From Tranzscheliella williamsii (Eukaryota > Basidiomycota > Ustilaginomycetes > Ustilaginales > Ustilaginaceae), in assembly GCA_023212725.1 (NCBI GenBank), contig JALBYF010000022.1, positions 124,001 to 188,000 of the forward strand: a DNA stretch of 64,000 bases, in the 5' to 3' direction. Position numbers and translations under genes: made by a program. Below the pieces are notes generated by a model that saw only the letters and a program-made list of their open reading frames with translations, searched no databases and was not told the DNA's origin. Positions 48,498 to 58,117 of this stretch are shown in pieces (positions within the stretch are counted from its first letter, which is position 1; every line of letters starts with the position of its first letter).

Positions 48498-48518
48498 CCA
48501 CCTTCCACCTTCCACCTT
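48498..48518 (+). repeat. (CCACCTT)3 heptamer repeat
   Basis: Three perfect CCACCTT units, followed by a diverged fourth, lie about 70 bases upstream of the DUF7704 ATG within a pyrimidine-rich leader. Confidence 0.85.
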
Positions 48519-48586
48519 CCACCCTCCCTCAGCACCCTCCCTCTCACACAGCTGGCTGCTACCTTCTTTCGGCCAATCGGAAGACT

Positions 48587-49477
48587 ATGGAAGCCATGGT
48601 AAAGCCAACTCGTGGCGTGGCGGACCCGCTGCCGGACCACTGGGTATGTTTCTTAGCTGGGCGGCGCGGCTATTGTATGGCTGCGTTGTGCTGACGGGCT
48701 GTGTTGTGTGGTTATCGCTGGTGGGTGCGGGTGTGTGCGGCGCAGTATGTCTTCTTCGGGGTCGTGGAGCCGGCGAGTGTGCTGGCGGGGTGCTACTATG
48801 CGCTGGTGCTGCCGGAGCGGTATCAGCGCGAGCTGGTCCCGGCGGCGTTTGGCGCCGAGGGTGGGGCAGGGTCGCCGCTCGGCGCGAGTAGCCGCATGGT
48901 GCTGGGCCAGCTGGGCAGCTGCTACTTTCTGATCATGCTCAACTCGGCGCTGCTCTTCTACGCGCTGCGGCGTCATCTGCGTGGCGCGCACGACGCGCTC
49001 CTCGAGCGCCTCCTCCGCTACCTCCTCTTTGTCCTTGCCGCCGCCGACTGTACGTGCCCGCGCCCCGCCTCGCACCGAGACCCCAGACTGACCGCCGCGC
49101 GCTCGCACAGGGACCCACATCGGCCTCACCATCGCCCTCCTCCCCAACACACCCCACAACAGCAAGTTTCGCCTCCTCGCAGCACCCGCCAACTGGAACG
49201 CCCTCGTGAGCAGACCTCGCCTTCCCCCGCCGCGCTCTCCCGCACAACGCTTACCTCCGCCCACCCACTCCGTCCGCAGCTCTTCGGTAACATCGTCATC
49301 ACCTTTATCCTGTTCTGCGTAAGTCCGCCGCGCATGCGTATCGTCCGCGTCCGCCAGCACTGACACGCGAGTCCGATCCCGGCGCGGTAGTTCCGTGCGC
49401 TGTGGTGGCTCGGCGTCGCCCGCGGCAGCCCGCTGGCCGAGCTGCAGCGCGGCGTGGCGGCGCGCAAGAGTGTGTGA
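48587..49477 (+). CDS. DUF7704-type membrane protein (five exons)
   Basis: The product resembles the fungal DUF7704 family, small membrane proteins of unknown function. Exons are 48587-48643, 48746-49049, 49111-49205, 49281-49319 and 49391-49477; the introns are 102, 61, 75 and 71 nt, all GT-AG, and phases agree. The spliced protein is 193 residues. Family marks are VFFGVVEPASVLAGCYYALV near the start, MVLGQLGSCYFLIMLNSALL in the middle, a WTHIGLTIAL segment, PANWNALLFGNIVITFILFC, and FRALWWLGVARG near the C-terminus. About four hydrophobic segments are present. A second ATG nine bases downstream (48596) could also serve as start. Confidence 0.8.
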
Positions 49478-50476
49478 GCGTTTGGATGCGTACAATCCGC
49501 ACGCATTGCCGGTACGCATACCTAGCGCAAAGCGCGGCGTTGCGCGCCGCCCAAAGACGCCTAGATGGACGCGTGCAGGCTTCGCGGCTCCACGCAGCCT
49601 CCGACACATAGCACCGCCGAGCTCCCCTACACCAGACAGGCTCCAAGCTGCAGCGATGGCACCGCCCAGAGATTGCTTTCTAGCACCAACAGACAGCATC
49701 ACTCCGGCCCCTCAGGAATCATCGTGCATGCGACTGGCGTGTCCGCCTTGTTGCGCCTCCACCCGCGGTGTTGAGTGAGGGTGGAGTGGGAAGGGAAGTG
49801 GGAGTCGTCGGGGCGAATTGGTTCTCCGTGTTTGAATGCGCGAAGCGCTGCCTCCATCCAAGGCATGAATGAGAAGGATTTGGCTGTCACGAAGCTACAC
49901 TCGCTCACAGCGCTCGAACGCGCAGCGAGGTTGTCGTGAAGGCTCAGACCGCCCACGCCCGGACGGCGCTAGCCACCCTCCTATCGCCGCTACATCTACG
50001 GCTGTTTGTGATTGCTAGACTATGAGTCGTGACTTTCCCACCGCCCGTCCTGACTTATGGGAGGCCGCCGTCCCAATCTGCGGCAATGCGTGTCCTGATC
50101 GGGGGCGCCGGCTAGCAGGGCCCTCGCTATCATCAGAAGATAGGTCTGACGCAGGAGCTCCGGCGAACAACAAGCCAAAGAAACGAACCGCCTTGGTCAA
50201 TGCCAGCGGCCGACCGTTCGCCAAAGTTCCCCGTCGCGCCAGGACCTTCCTTTGCCATCCTACGCACACCTCGAACAATGCAGTGACACACAAACTGGCG
50301 GAAGCTTCATATGATGGTATACTGGGGTAAAGACAAAGCATTGGCAACTTGATCGAAAGCGGGTAGCCGCAAAGCGAGCCGAAAAACGGGTGGCCCTAGC
50401 CGAACCCGTCCGGCTGCCGTATACGAGCGCTTTTTCGATTTGTGCACCTGTATGCATACAAGGGATGTGTAGGAGA
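49478..50476. other. Intergenic region between convergent DUF7704 and Ser/Pro-rich genes
   Basis: About 1.0 kb. It contains a 102-codon ATG frame at 50022-50330 with no recognisable features. No repeat or RNA gene was seen. Confidence 0.45.
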
Positions 50477-51046
50477 TCAATTCGTCGAGGAGCCTCGTCG
50501 ACTCCTGTCCTTGACTTCCAGACACATGGTACCGCCCATGCCGTCGGGGAAACAGAGATGTCTCTTGGCGGGAGGCTGCGGTTTAGAGGACTGTGTGGTA
50601 ACGGTCGGGATGTGAGGTTCCGACGCTGCCGACGTAGTGTTGGGCGGCCGAGTTGTCTGGCTAGCACTGCTAGCAAAGGACGTAGCAGGATAAGAGGGTG
50701 GCGAGCTGCTATATGCATTCAAGGGTGGCGATGCTGCATAGGTGGACGGCATGAAGCCGAAGGCGCTCAGAGCGGATAGACGTCCGCCCGCACCCAGAGC
50801 CGTGCCGAAGCTTGTGCGGCGAGGAGGCGGTGGCATGGCTGTGCTTGGCAGCTCGGAAGAAGGGGACGGGCCCGGGGGCGTGGCGTTGGACGAAGAAGAA
50901 AAGAGAAACTGAGGCAAGAGGAACGTATTGGGGCGGTGTGGCTGCGGCTGGGAAGCTCCTCCGGTAGTCGCTGGCTGCTGATGGTCAGGGGACGACCTCC
51001 CAGACGTGGAAGCCATCGACGAGCTCGAGGGAGACGTGGAATACAT
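50477..51046 (-). CDS. Unrecognised Ser/Pro-rich protein
   Basis: The 189-residue frame starts MYSTSPSSSSMASTSGRSSP and is rich in Ser, Pro and Thr, with PQFLFSSSSNATPPGPSP and RRTSFGTALGAGGRLSALSA. The last 35 residues differ in character: PPAKRHLCFPDGMGGTMCLE, with two Cys, then a basic tail VKDRSRRGSSTN. I do not recognise a family. Codon choice (many NNC and NNG codons) is similar to neighbouring genes, which favours a real gene, but low complexity makes chance possible. A start at the second ATG (51016) is possible. No signal peptide or membrane helix. Confidence 0.45.
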   Translation of the reverse strand: MYSTSPSSSSMASTSGRSSPDHQQPATTGGASQPQPHRPNTFLLPQFLFSSSSNATPPGPSPSSELPSTAMPPPPRRTSFGTALGAGGRLSALSAFGFMPSTYAASPPLNAYSSSPPSYPATSFASSASQTTRPPNTTSAASEPHIPTVTTQSSKPQPPAKRHLCFPDGMGGTMCLEVKDRSRRGSSTN

Positions 51047-52066
51047 CTCGCAGTAGACGGAGTGTGAGTTGTTCGGCGTGCAAGTAGAGCCACTCGCAGA
51101 TCGTCCAACGACAGCTATAGATGGTGGAGCGTAAGAGAACCAAACGGATCAACTTGGAGATGAGTTGAAGTAAACCGGCGCAGAAGGGCTGGTGAGGGCT
51201 GGTCTTGGAGAAGTGGTTGTGCTGAGCAAGGATGGTCACGATGGCAAGGGTCTGCTGCTCCTGGCTGGCTAAGGGCGGGCGTGGCGGCGATGTAATCTGT
51301 CTTTCGAGCCGCCATCCAGCATGCCATTACAAACCCAAAAGTAGGGACGGATCTTTCCGCGTCTAGCCAGTTACCAAGGTGAAACTGCGTGGGAAATCGC
51401 GGCGCGCCTATACTATTATCGACTTGCCCTGCATATTCGCCGATCCCATTCAACCCTGCATGCCTAGCAAGTTTGACATGCTTAGCAGGTTTGACATGTC
51501 GGTCGTTACGCTTGACTAGAGCACGTTCGCTGCCCGTGTAGCATTCAAAATGCTGGAAATAGTGTTCCAAACTCTGTTGCCCTCAGCCCTTTGCCTCGGC
51601 CCGCGACCGGATCGCTGTTGCGGCCTGAGCGTCTGCTATATTGCATCACACATACTCAACGGCAACGCTGTCTACAACTGCACAGCAGCGAAATGGGTCT
51701 GAAGGAGAAACTGCCAAGCTTGCTCCTTTATGCGTTCTGCAACTGGAAGTGGGTAGTCGATTTGCCCCTCAATGCGGGTTCCAACCACATTCACATTATG
51801 ACAAATTACGTCATGTTGGTCTGGAATCTAACAGCAAAGCGATGCTCGGATCACGTGAGTTTGCCACTTCCCCTTCCACGCGTTGGGCTGGACAGGGTCT
51901 GCAGGTTGTGGTTCAGTACGAGTACATTCTGCTGAGTTGGTTATAGGGCATCTGTCACAACCTCACCATCCTTCCTTACAACCATCACCTATTCTCAAAC
52001 TCCTTTCCGCCTATCCCGTTCCCTGCTTTAGCTTGTCTCCAGGCGTTAGGCGCGGCTGTAGTCATC
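51047..52066. other. Divergent region between the Ser/Pro-rich gene and HEH1
   Basis: About 1.0 kb with one short tandem duplication at 51460-51495. No gene was recognised; the last 120 bases are pyrimidine-rich and look like the HEH1 leader. Confidence 0.5.
51460..51495 (+). repeat. Tandem duplication of an 18-base unit
   Basis: ATGCCTAGCAAGTTTGAC (51460-51477) is followed directly by ATGCTTAGCAGGTTTGAC (51478-51495), with two differences. Function unknown. Confidence 0.85.
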
Positions 52067-54376
52067 ATGGTAGACCGTGATGACTACATGAGCGAGGGCT
52101 TCGACCCAGCCTCGCTCAAGGTAGCACAACTGCGAGGACTGCTTGTCGAGCATCAGATCCCGTTCTCCAGTGCAGCACGCAAAGCCGATTTGGTGGACCT
52201 CTTCAATCAGCACATTCGCCCCAGGACCGCTTCTATACGCAAGAAGAACGCCACCATTGTAGCCAGTTCCAGCGGTATTATCGACATGCGAGACCGTAGG
52301 AGCGACGCCGAAGACACCCCGACACACACACCTGCTAAGCGTAAGCCCGGCAGACCCAGGAGGAGCGAGGCAGCCACCGTGTCTGCCAATCCCACCCCTT
52401 CTAGGCGCAAGTCGGCCGTGACCGAGTCAAGAATTTCAACCGAAACCGAAGAGCAACAGCCTATAGCCGCACCAGATGCGCCATCGTTTGCCACTGAGAA
52501 AGGGCTGACAAAGGGCAAGCGAGGTCGTCCGAGAAAGTCCGCTCCCGTATCCGTCTCTGCAGACGCATCCGATCCAGAGGAGCGATTAGCCCGACATGTT
52601 TCCTTCGGTCCTGATTCGCCACAGATCCGGTCTGCAGAGAGGAGAGCTAGCCGTCTCAACAGGGGTGGCACTGGCTCTGGCAGCGGCGACGATAGCGTCT
52701 TCTCTGACAGCAATCCATTCCAGTCCGGCAGCGAAGCATCCCCAGCACTGGGCCCTGCCGCAAAGGCAGCTGCTTCTGCTAGAAGGGCTCGAAGGAAGAC
52801 TACCGATGGCTCCTCACTTAGAAAACGACACTCTGCTGAGCATCTTGTGCCCTCGTCGCCTCCACTGGCTCGCTCGTCCGGTACCAGTCCATTGTCAAGG
52901 TTGCAAAGTTACATGGATCAGTCCGTCACTGCCTCGACCCCGCCTCGCATTTTCAGCCGCATGACAGGGAAGACCCCTGCCCTGTCATCCACTCATAACT
53001 CTGCGGATGAAGCGATGGAGGAGGGGCCAGCTGGAGAGCTTGCCGACGACAATATTGAGGACACAGTAGTCGAGCAGTATAGCTCCCCTTCTGCGCTCGC
53101 CAAGATGAGGATCGTAAAGCGACAAAAGGCGAAAGAGCGAAGCGGCGACCGATCGTCCCGGCGTACCTTTTGGGATCTTGTGTCCGACTCGGTCTGGACC
53201 ATACTCTGCATCGGTGCGCTGACCTGGATGGTCTGGTATGCCAGAGAAACCCGCGCATTAGGCTTCTGCGACACAGGGTCCGACAGCAATGCGATTGTCC
53301 AAGATCGTCGCTTGACTGCGCTTGCCGAAGCAAAGGCGCACAATGCCACGGTCGAAGAACTGTCGCTCGTGCCTTGGCGCTTGCAGCCTAGCTGCACTCC
53401 GTGTCCTTCGCACGCTAATTGTGCCTACGGCGAGGTGCTCGGATGCGCTTCTGATGATTGGGTATTGCAACCCAATCTACGATCCAAGTTGCCGCTTTCC
53501 TCGTGGTTTCTGCCGTTGAGCTACACGGAACCGCGATGCTACCCGGATACCCAAAAGCTGGTCTTGGCGTCGGAGCTATCCGTGGCCATCTCGCACATGC
53601 TCGCCGATTTCAAGGGCGAGATCATCTGCGGTACGCAGAAACCACATGCCACCACACGCAAGCTTTCGAAGAAAACGACGGCCGAAAACGGCAATCTCAC
53701 CTACGCTATTGCCGAGGACGCTGTCAAGCGATCGATGTCAGCGACGCGAGATGCCAAGCTAGACGACAGCTATTTTGAACAGATATGGTATATGGCGCTT
53801 TTTGAGCTGACGGACCCGCGCAGCAACATTCTCCGCATCCCTGTCACGACCTCCGCACCCGGAAGCGCGGAAGCTGCGGCCAATACCACCCACTTTTTGG
53901 CGGCTAAACAGCCGGCGTTGTCCATCTCGTGTCGGTCCAGGTTGGCTCTCAAGGGCTGGGTCTATCGTGCCCGGCTCTACTTTTTCCTGTTGTTGTCTGC
54001 GGTCTCGTCCTTTTTCTACCTGCGCTACCGGCTGGCAGCGGCACGCGCCGAGAGCGGCAAGGTGGCCGAGCTGGTGCAGGCAGCGCTGGAGCGGCTGCAG
54101 GAGCAGGAGTATCTGCACGGCGTCGACCCGGTGCTGTACCCGGACGACTTTGTCCCGCTCTCGCACCTGCGCGACCACATCCTCAGCGAGGTGCACGCCC
54201 CCAAGGCCCGCAACCGCCTCTGGCGCAAGGTCGCACGCGTCGTCGAGGAAAACTCCAACGTACGCACCCGCCAGGCGCAAAAAAAGGGCGAGTGGCTCCG
54301 CGTCTGGCAGTGGGTCGGCGTCGAGTCCTTCCGCCCCCTCGCCTCGCCCGCTCCCCGCGCCCACCCCGTCGCGTGA
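52067..54376 (+). CDS. SRC1: Inner nuclear membrane protein HEH1/SRC1 (MAN1-like)
   Basis: Heh1/Src1 proteins anchor chromatin at the inner nuclear membrane and take part in nuclear pore quality control. The protein is 769 residues. Residues about 13-50 form the HeH/LEM-like helix-extension-helix (FDPASLKVAQLRGLLVEHQI, then ARKADLVDLFNQHI). Two AT-hook-like motifs follow (KRKPGRPRR and GKRGRPRK). Two transmembrane helices lie near residues 374-392 (VWTILCIGALTWMVWYA) and 630-650 (LYFFLLLSAVSSFFYLRY), bracketing a lumenal domain with several Cys (PSCTPCPSHANCAYGEVLGC). The C-terminal MSC winged-helix domain ends with FVPLSHLRDHILSEVHAPKA and LWRKVARVVEENSNVRTR. The ATG at 52067 is used. Single exon. 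Confidence 0.92.
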   Translation: MVDRDDYMSEGFDPASLKVAQLRGLLVEHQIPFSSAARKADLVDLFNQHIRPRTASIRKKNATIVASSSGIIDMRDRRSDAEDTPTHTPAKRKPGRPRRSEAATVSANPTPSRRKSAVTESRISTETEEQQPIAAPDAPSFATEKGLTKGKRGRPRKSAPVSVSADASDPEERLARHVSFGPDSPQIRSAERRASRLNRGGTGSGSGDDSVFSDSNPFQSGSEASPALGPAAKAAASARRARRKTTDGSSLRKRHSAEHLVPSSPPLARSSGTSPLSRLQSYMDQSVTASTPPRIFSRMTGKTPALSSTHNSADEAMEEGPAGELADDNIEDTVVEQYSSPSALAKMRIVKRQKAKERSGDRSSRRTFWDLVSDSVWTILCIGALTWMVWYARETRALGFCDTGSDSNAIVQDRRLTALAEAKAHNATVEELSLVPWRLQPSCTPCPSHANCAYGEVLGCASDDWVLQPNLRSKLPLSSWFLPLSYTEPRCYPDTQKLVLASELSVAISHMLADFKGEIICGTQKPHATTRKLSKKTTAENGNLTYAIAEDAVKRSMSATRDAKLDDSYFEQIWYMALFELTDPRSNILRIPVTTSAPGSAEAAANTTHFLAAKQPALSISCRSRLALKGWVYRARLYFFLLLSAVSSFFYLRYRLAAARAESGKVAELVQAALERLQEQEYLHGVDPVLYPDDFVPLSHLRDHILSEVHAPKARNRLWRKVARVVEENSNVRTRQAQKKGEWLRVWQWVGVESFRPLASPAPRAHPVA

Positions 54377-54583
54377 CCCGCCCACCGCTCACATAGCCCG
54401 CCTCCCGCCCCTCGCCACGTCATGTACCCTCCCCGCTGCTTACTCCTGTAACTTAGATACCACCGTAACCTACTCCACTGTCTGGTCACTACCACAGATT
54501 CGCTGCAAAGGTTTACAAGCGACAACCGGGAATGCAATGCTGTATGAGATTGTTGCTGCGAAGAGAGAGGTGGTGGGGTGGCG

Positions 54584-56197
54584 CTAGAGCTCGAGGTCGG
54601 CGAGGGCGCGGCCCACGACCTCGAACGAGGCGATCATGATGCCGCAAGCGGGGGCGACTTTGGCGGTGCGCGGGCTGAGGCCGTTCCAGAGCCCGCGGGA
54701 GCCGTCGGTGCGGAGGATGTGGGCGAGGGCGTGCCAGACACTGGGGGCGCTGGGGGCGCGGAGCGAGCCAGCGAGGGGCGTGCCGGCAGCCTGCGTCTGG
54801 AGGCGCGTCTTGACCACGTCAAACGGATGCGTGAGCACGGCGGCAACGCTGCCGCTCACCGCGCCGGAGACAAAGGCAACGCCGAACTCCTCGCGGCTCC
54901 CGCTCGCGTGCCCCTCGCCCAGCCCCCCGCCCGTCAGCATCCGCTTGCCCGTCTCGTACCCGGCAAAGTAGATCGCGCTGAACGGCACATCCCGCCACAG
55001 CGTCGGCGTCAACCCCCGCCACAGTATCCGCGGGCCCCCGCCCGCCCGCGTCGACGTGGTGCTGATCTCTACCCAGAGCCCGCGCAGGATCGTCGAGAGC
55101 GTCGCCTGAGACCGAGACGAGGCCTGCAGCCGTGTGCGGATCAGCTCCAGCGGCGTCACCAGCGTCGCGGAAACACCCCTGGCGAGCGCACCAGCCATCA
55201 ACGAGGCATAGAGAGACTGTGCCGTCACCGCCGACAACGTGGAGTTGCGCTGGTACGCCTCCGCCACCTGGCCCCTGTCCTCCGAGGCCAACAGCAACGA
55301 GCGAAAGTAGTCGTAACAGGACATGTACGTGACCTGGCTAGGCACCGTCATCATCAGCGTCGGTGCCAGACCGCGCCAGAGACCGCGCATCCCCTCGGCT
55401 CGTCCAACCTTGACCACTCCGTCCCAAAGACCTGTAAGCCTGCCCTGGTGGGCTGCCGCTGCCTTGAGTTCGCGCGTCGCCACCGTCTCGTTTGGAAATG
55501 CGCAGGCGCAGGAAGACGAGCCATTGGCGGTCACAGCTGACGGAGTCGGATGTAGATAAGTGTTGGGAGCGGGTGGCGGAGAGGGCAGAATGCGGACGCT
55601 CGAACGCGGCGTAGAGGCGCTGAAAGACGTGGTGTGACCCCAGAAGTGAGAGGGCTGAAAGCGCGGTGCTGACCTGGAAGATGTCTTGCCAGACAACGCT
55701 GCCGCAGCCGCTGAAGACGACGAAGAGGCGGACGAGACGGCAGACTGGCGCGGGTCGTAGCGACAGAGCACTGACTCGGGCTGCTTATTGGAAGTGAAAA
55801 ACGTTTGTTGGCAACATGTCGCGGGATGTGCGTTGAAACTTCCAAAGGCGAGCTTGGCAGAGCGGCCCTTCACTGCAGCCTTGCCCTTGTCGCCGACACT
55901 GGCTGCGGTAGCCAGATGTTGCGACGGCAAGAAGAGCGGTTCTGCGCTGCTCTGGGTCTGTAACCTCGTCTTGATCACGTCAAAGGGCGTCATGAGGAAC
56001 GAAGTCGTCACTGCGCCAGTGACAGCGGCGACGGCCTTTTTGCTGCGCGAGACGGGTTTGCGCGGCGCACTCTGACCGAAACTTGCTCGGCGCTTGGACA
56101 AGCCGGATCTCTCGAGTGAGGTGATGGACATGGACGGAAACGCTTCGGGCTGCGCCACAGGAAGCGAGTCCATCGCCACTTTTGATGAAGAAGCCAT
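54584..56197 (-). CDS. MTM1: Mitochondrial carrier MTM1 (SLC25A39/40 type)
   Basis: Mtm1/SLC25A39-type carriers sit in the inner mitochondrial membrane and are linked to glutathione import and to manganese and iron-sulfur homeostasis. The protein is 537 residues, longer than yeast Mtm1 (366) because of an extended N-terminus and a Ser-rich insert. The three carrier repeats show PFDVIKTRLQTQ, PLELIRTRLQAS and PFDVVKTRLQTQ. The block LWRGLAPTLMMTVPSQVTYM followed by SCYDYFRSLLLAS is characteristic of this subfamily, and ILWRGLTPTLWRDVPFSAIY belongs to the second repeat. The first in-frame ATG is 56195-56197 (MASSSKVAMDS); the frame continues upstream only to a TTG. It is convergent with HEH1. 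Single exon. Confidence 0.9.
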   Translation of the reverse strand: MASSSKVAMDSLPVAQPEAFPSMSITSLERSGLSKRRASFGQSAPRKPVSRSKKAVAAVTGAVTTSFLMTPFDVIKTRLQTQSSAEPLFLPSQHLATAASVGDKGKAAVKGRSAKLAFGSFNAHPATCCQQTFFTSNKQPESVLCRYDPRQSAVSSASSSSSAAAAALSGKTSSRSAPRFQPSHFWGHTTSFSASTPRSSVRILPSPPPAPNTYLHPTPSAVTANGSSSCACAFPNETVATRELKAAAAHQGRLTGLWDGVVKVGRAEGMRGLWRGLAPTLMMTVPSQVTYMSCYDYFRSLLLASEDRGQVAEAYQRNSTLSAVTAQSLYASLMAGALARGVSATLVTPLELIRTRLQASSRSQATLSTILRGLWVEISTTSTRAGGGPRILWRGLTPTLWRDVPFSAIYFAGYETGKRMLTGGGLGEGHASGSREEFGVAFVSGAVSGSVAAVLTHPFDVVKTRLQTQAAGTPLAGSLRAPSAPSVWHALAHILRTDGSRGLWNGLSPRTAKVAPACGIMIASFEVVGRALADLEL

Positions 56198-56858
56198 AGT
56201 CCAGTCCGTATCGTATGGCACACGCAAAGGGGGTGACGCCAGGATGGAATTGTTCGTCCAATGTACTGTGCGTGTCGATCCAGATGGGCTTGGACTAGAA
56301 GGTGAAGTTAGGTGCTGCGAGGTGCATAGTAGCAGCCACGGCGATCGGAAGCAGATGCTGGGAGCGGTGATGAAGAGAGCAGCGAGTGATGGATAGTATG
56401 CCTACAAGTGACTATCAAGTGTGACGATGGCCAATCCAAGGCAGACTCGCCACTCTACCTTTTCGAAACACTTGTTACGAAGCTCAGCCAAAGTCCTTTG
56501 ACTGGTGACGGAAGAAGAATTAGAAAATGACTCAGGCAGGACGACTCCACCGCAATCACCATCTTCTAACAACGAAATTCCTCGCGTCTTTGCTCAGCTC
56601 AGCCATAGCAAAAAACCCGAAACGTAGGTGGCTTTACAGGCTCTCGCAGATCAGATAAGAGGATCGCGTAACCGCAAAGGTGGAGGAAAGGCGAGCTGTT
56701 CTCGTACGAGACAACGAGCCGCTGGCTCATCAACGCGCAACGAACGACTTCTGTTGGCGACGCGAGCCCCAACCCACGGACAAAGATCGTCCATCCGTTA
56801 CTGCGAACTTGGACATCCTACAGGGCGCAGTCGGGCTTGATCGTCTACTGCCGCACCA
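56198..56858. other. Divergent promoter between MTM1 and SGF29
   Basis: About 660 bases holding the two promoters. No TATA box, repeat or gene was recognised. Confidence 0.5.
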
Positions 56859-57886
56859 ATGGCGCTGAGAAGAGGCAAGGACCGCGTGACCAGTGGGGGG
56901 TCAGAAGGTAAGCTCGCTCGCCGTCGCGCTTGACGTGGCTGGACGGTCCACATCGCACTGGCTGACTGGCTACGAATCTCTGGCGCGGACTAGAACTGCA
57001 ACTGTGGCATGCGGTGCGGCAGCATCTGAGGACGGTGGAGAAGATTCGTCTGGCTGCGCTGGACAAGAGCTCGACAGCTGAGAGTCTCCGTGGCGAGCTT
57101 GTTGCGCTGAAGGAGAGGAAAGAACTGGGTGATGAGTACCGGGCCAAACGGCGCAAGCTGGAGGATGTGTATTTCGATCTGGCGAACAAGACCAAGGATG
57201 AGCTGGCGGCGATTGAGTCGGCGCAGGAGAAGCTGGGGATTCTGGCGGCGCTGCGTAGTTCTACGGATGCGGCCGGGTCGCGTACCTCGACGCCGCGGAA
57301 GGAGTTGGCGGCCAAGCTGACGTCCGGTGGTGCTTCGACGCCGACGCCGCCGGGGCGGCGGACCGGCACTCCGCTGGGAGCATCGCGCCTCAGCGGGCCC
57401 GTGCCGGGCAGCCGCGGCCGGCGCGAAACACTGGCAGCACAACATCCGCTGGCGCAGGGTCGCAAAGTCGCCGTCCTACCCAGCAGAACCAACGAAGAGT
57501 CCGACTGGCTCAAGGCCACCGTCCTCTCCTTCAGCAAAAGCAGCAACGAATATACGGTACAGGATGACGACGAACCCGGACCCGAGGGCACCTACAAGGT
57601 GGGCATGGCCAACATCATCCCCCTCCCCATAAGCATCTCCAGCATGCCCGCCTCCGACTACCCCGCCGGCTCCCGCGTCCTCGGCATGTACCCCGACACA
57701 AGCTGCTTCTACGGCGCCGTCGTAAAGTCAGGCGGCCCCGGCCTCACCCGCAACGCCAACGTCGCCAAGCTGATCAAGAAAGAACCAGAACTGCTCGAGG
57801 CAAAATACAACCTCGAGTTCGACGACGACAACGGCGAAATCCGCCAGGTACCCGCCTGGCTCGTCGTCCAAAGCCCCACCACTTAG
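56859..57886 (+). CDS. SGF29: SAGA-associated factor 29 (two exons)
   Basis: Sgf29 is the SAGA subunit whose tandem Tudor domain reads H3K4 methylation. Exon 1, 56859-56907, encodes MALRRGKDRVTSGGSE. The intron is 56908-56993 (GTAAGC to ACTAG, 86 nt). Exon 2, 56994-57886, continues ELQLWHAVRQHLRTVEKIRL. The product is 313 residues. The N-terminal part is coiled coil (AKRRKLEDVYFDLANKTKDE). The Tudor region, about residues 170-313, shows GRKVAVLPSRTNEESDWLKA, DDDEPGPEGTYKVGMANIIP, FPAGS-like YPAGSRVLGMYPDTSCFYGA, YNLEFDDDNGEIRQVPAW and a short tail. Exon 1 is needed for an ATG, because exon 2 has none before the coiled coil. Confidence 0.88.
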
Positions 57887-58117
57887 CCTACTCCCACCTC
57901 GCTGCTGTAACCATTAGTATACCCACTTTCTGTCCTGTCGCTCGATACGGCACCAGCAACCAAAGACTGCGCGATAGAACGCAAGCACAATTACACACGC
58001 TACGTTTACACGGTATCGACGCTATTGTTTTGCATACTCTTCGAAAAACGTGACAACTGCGGCAGAAGACACGACTGTTAGCGTACATGGTATAGGGCGC
58101 AAGGGCTTGCGACGCGG

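Larger units (their letters stand above)
47938..48586. other. Divergent promoter between SPC24 and the DUF7704 gene
   Basis: About 650 bases with two CACGTGA elements and a CCACCTT heptamer repeat, listed separately. No gene was recognised. Confidence 0.6.

Noticed and set aside
50022..50330. 102-codon ATG frame
   Set aside because: No domain, no splice partners, and codon choice unlike the neighbouring genes; chance length in GC-rich DNA.
54578..55540. 320-codon plus-strand frame
   Set aside because: Antisense shadow of the MTM1 carrier gene.
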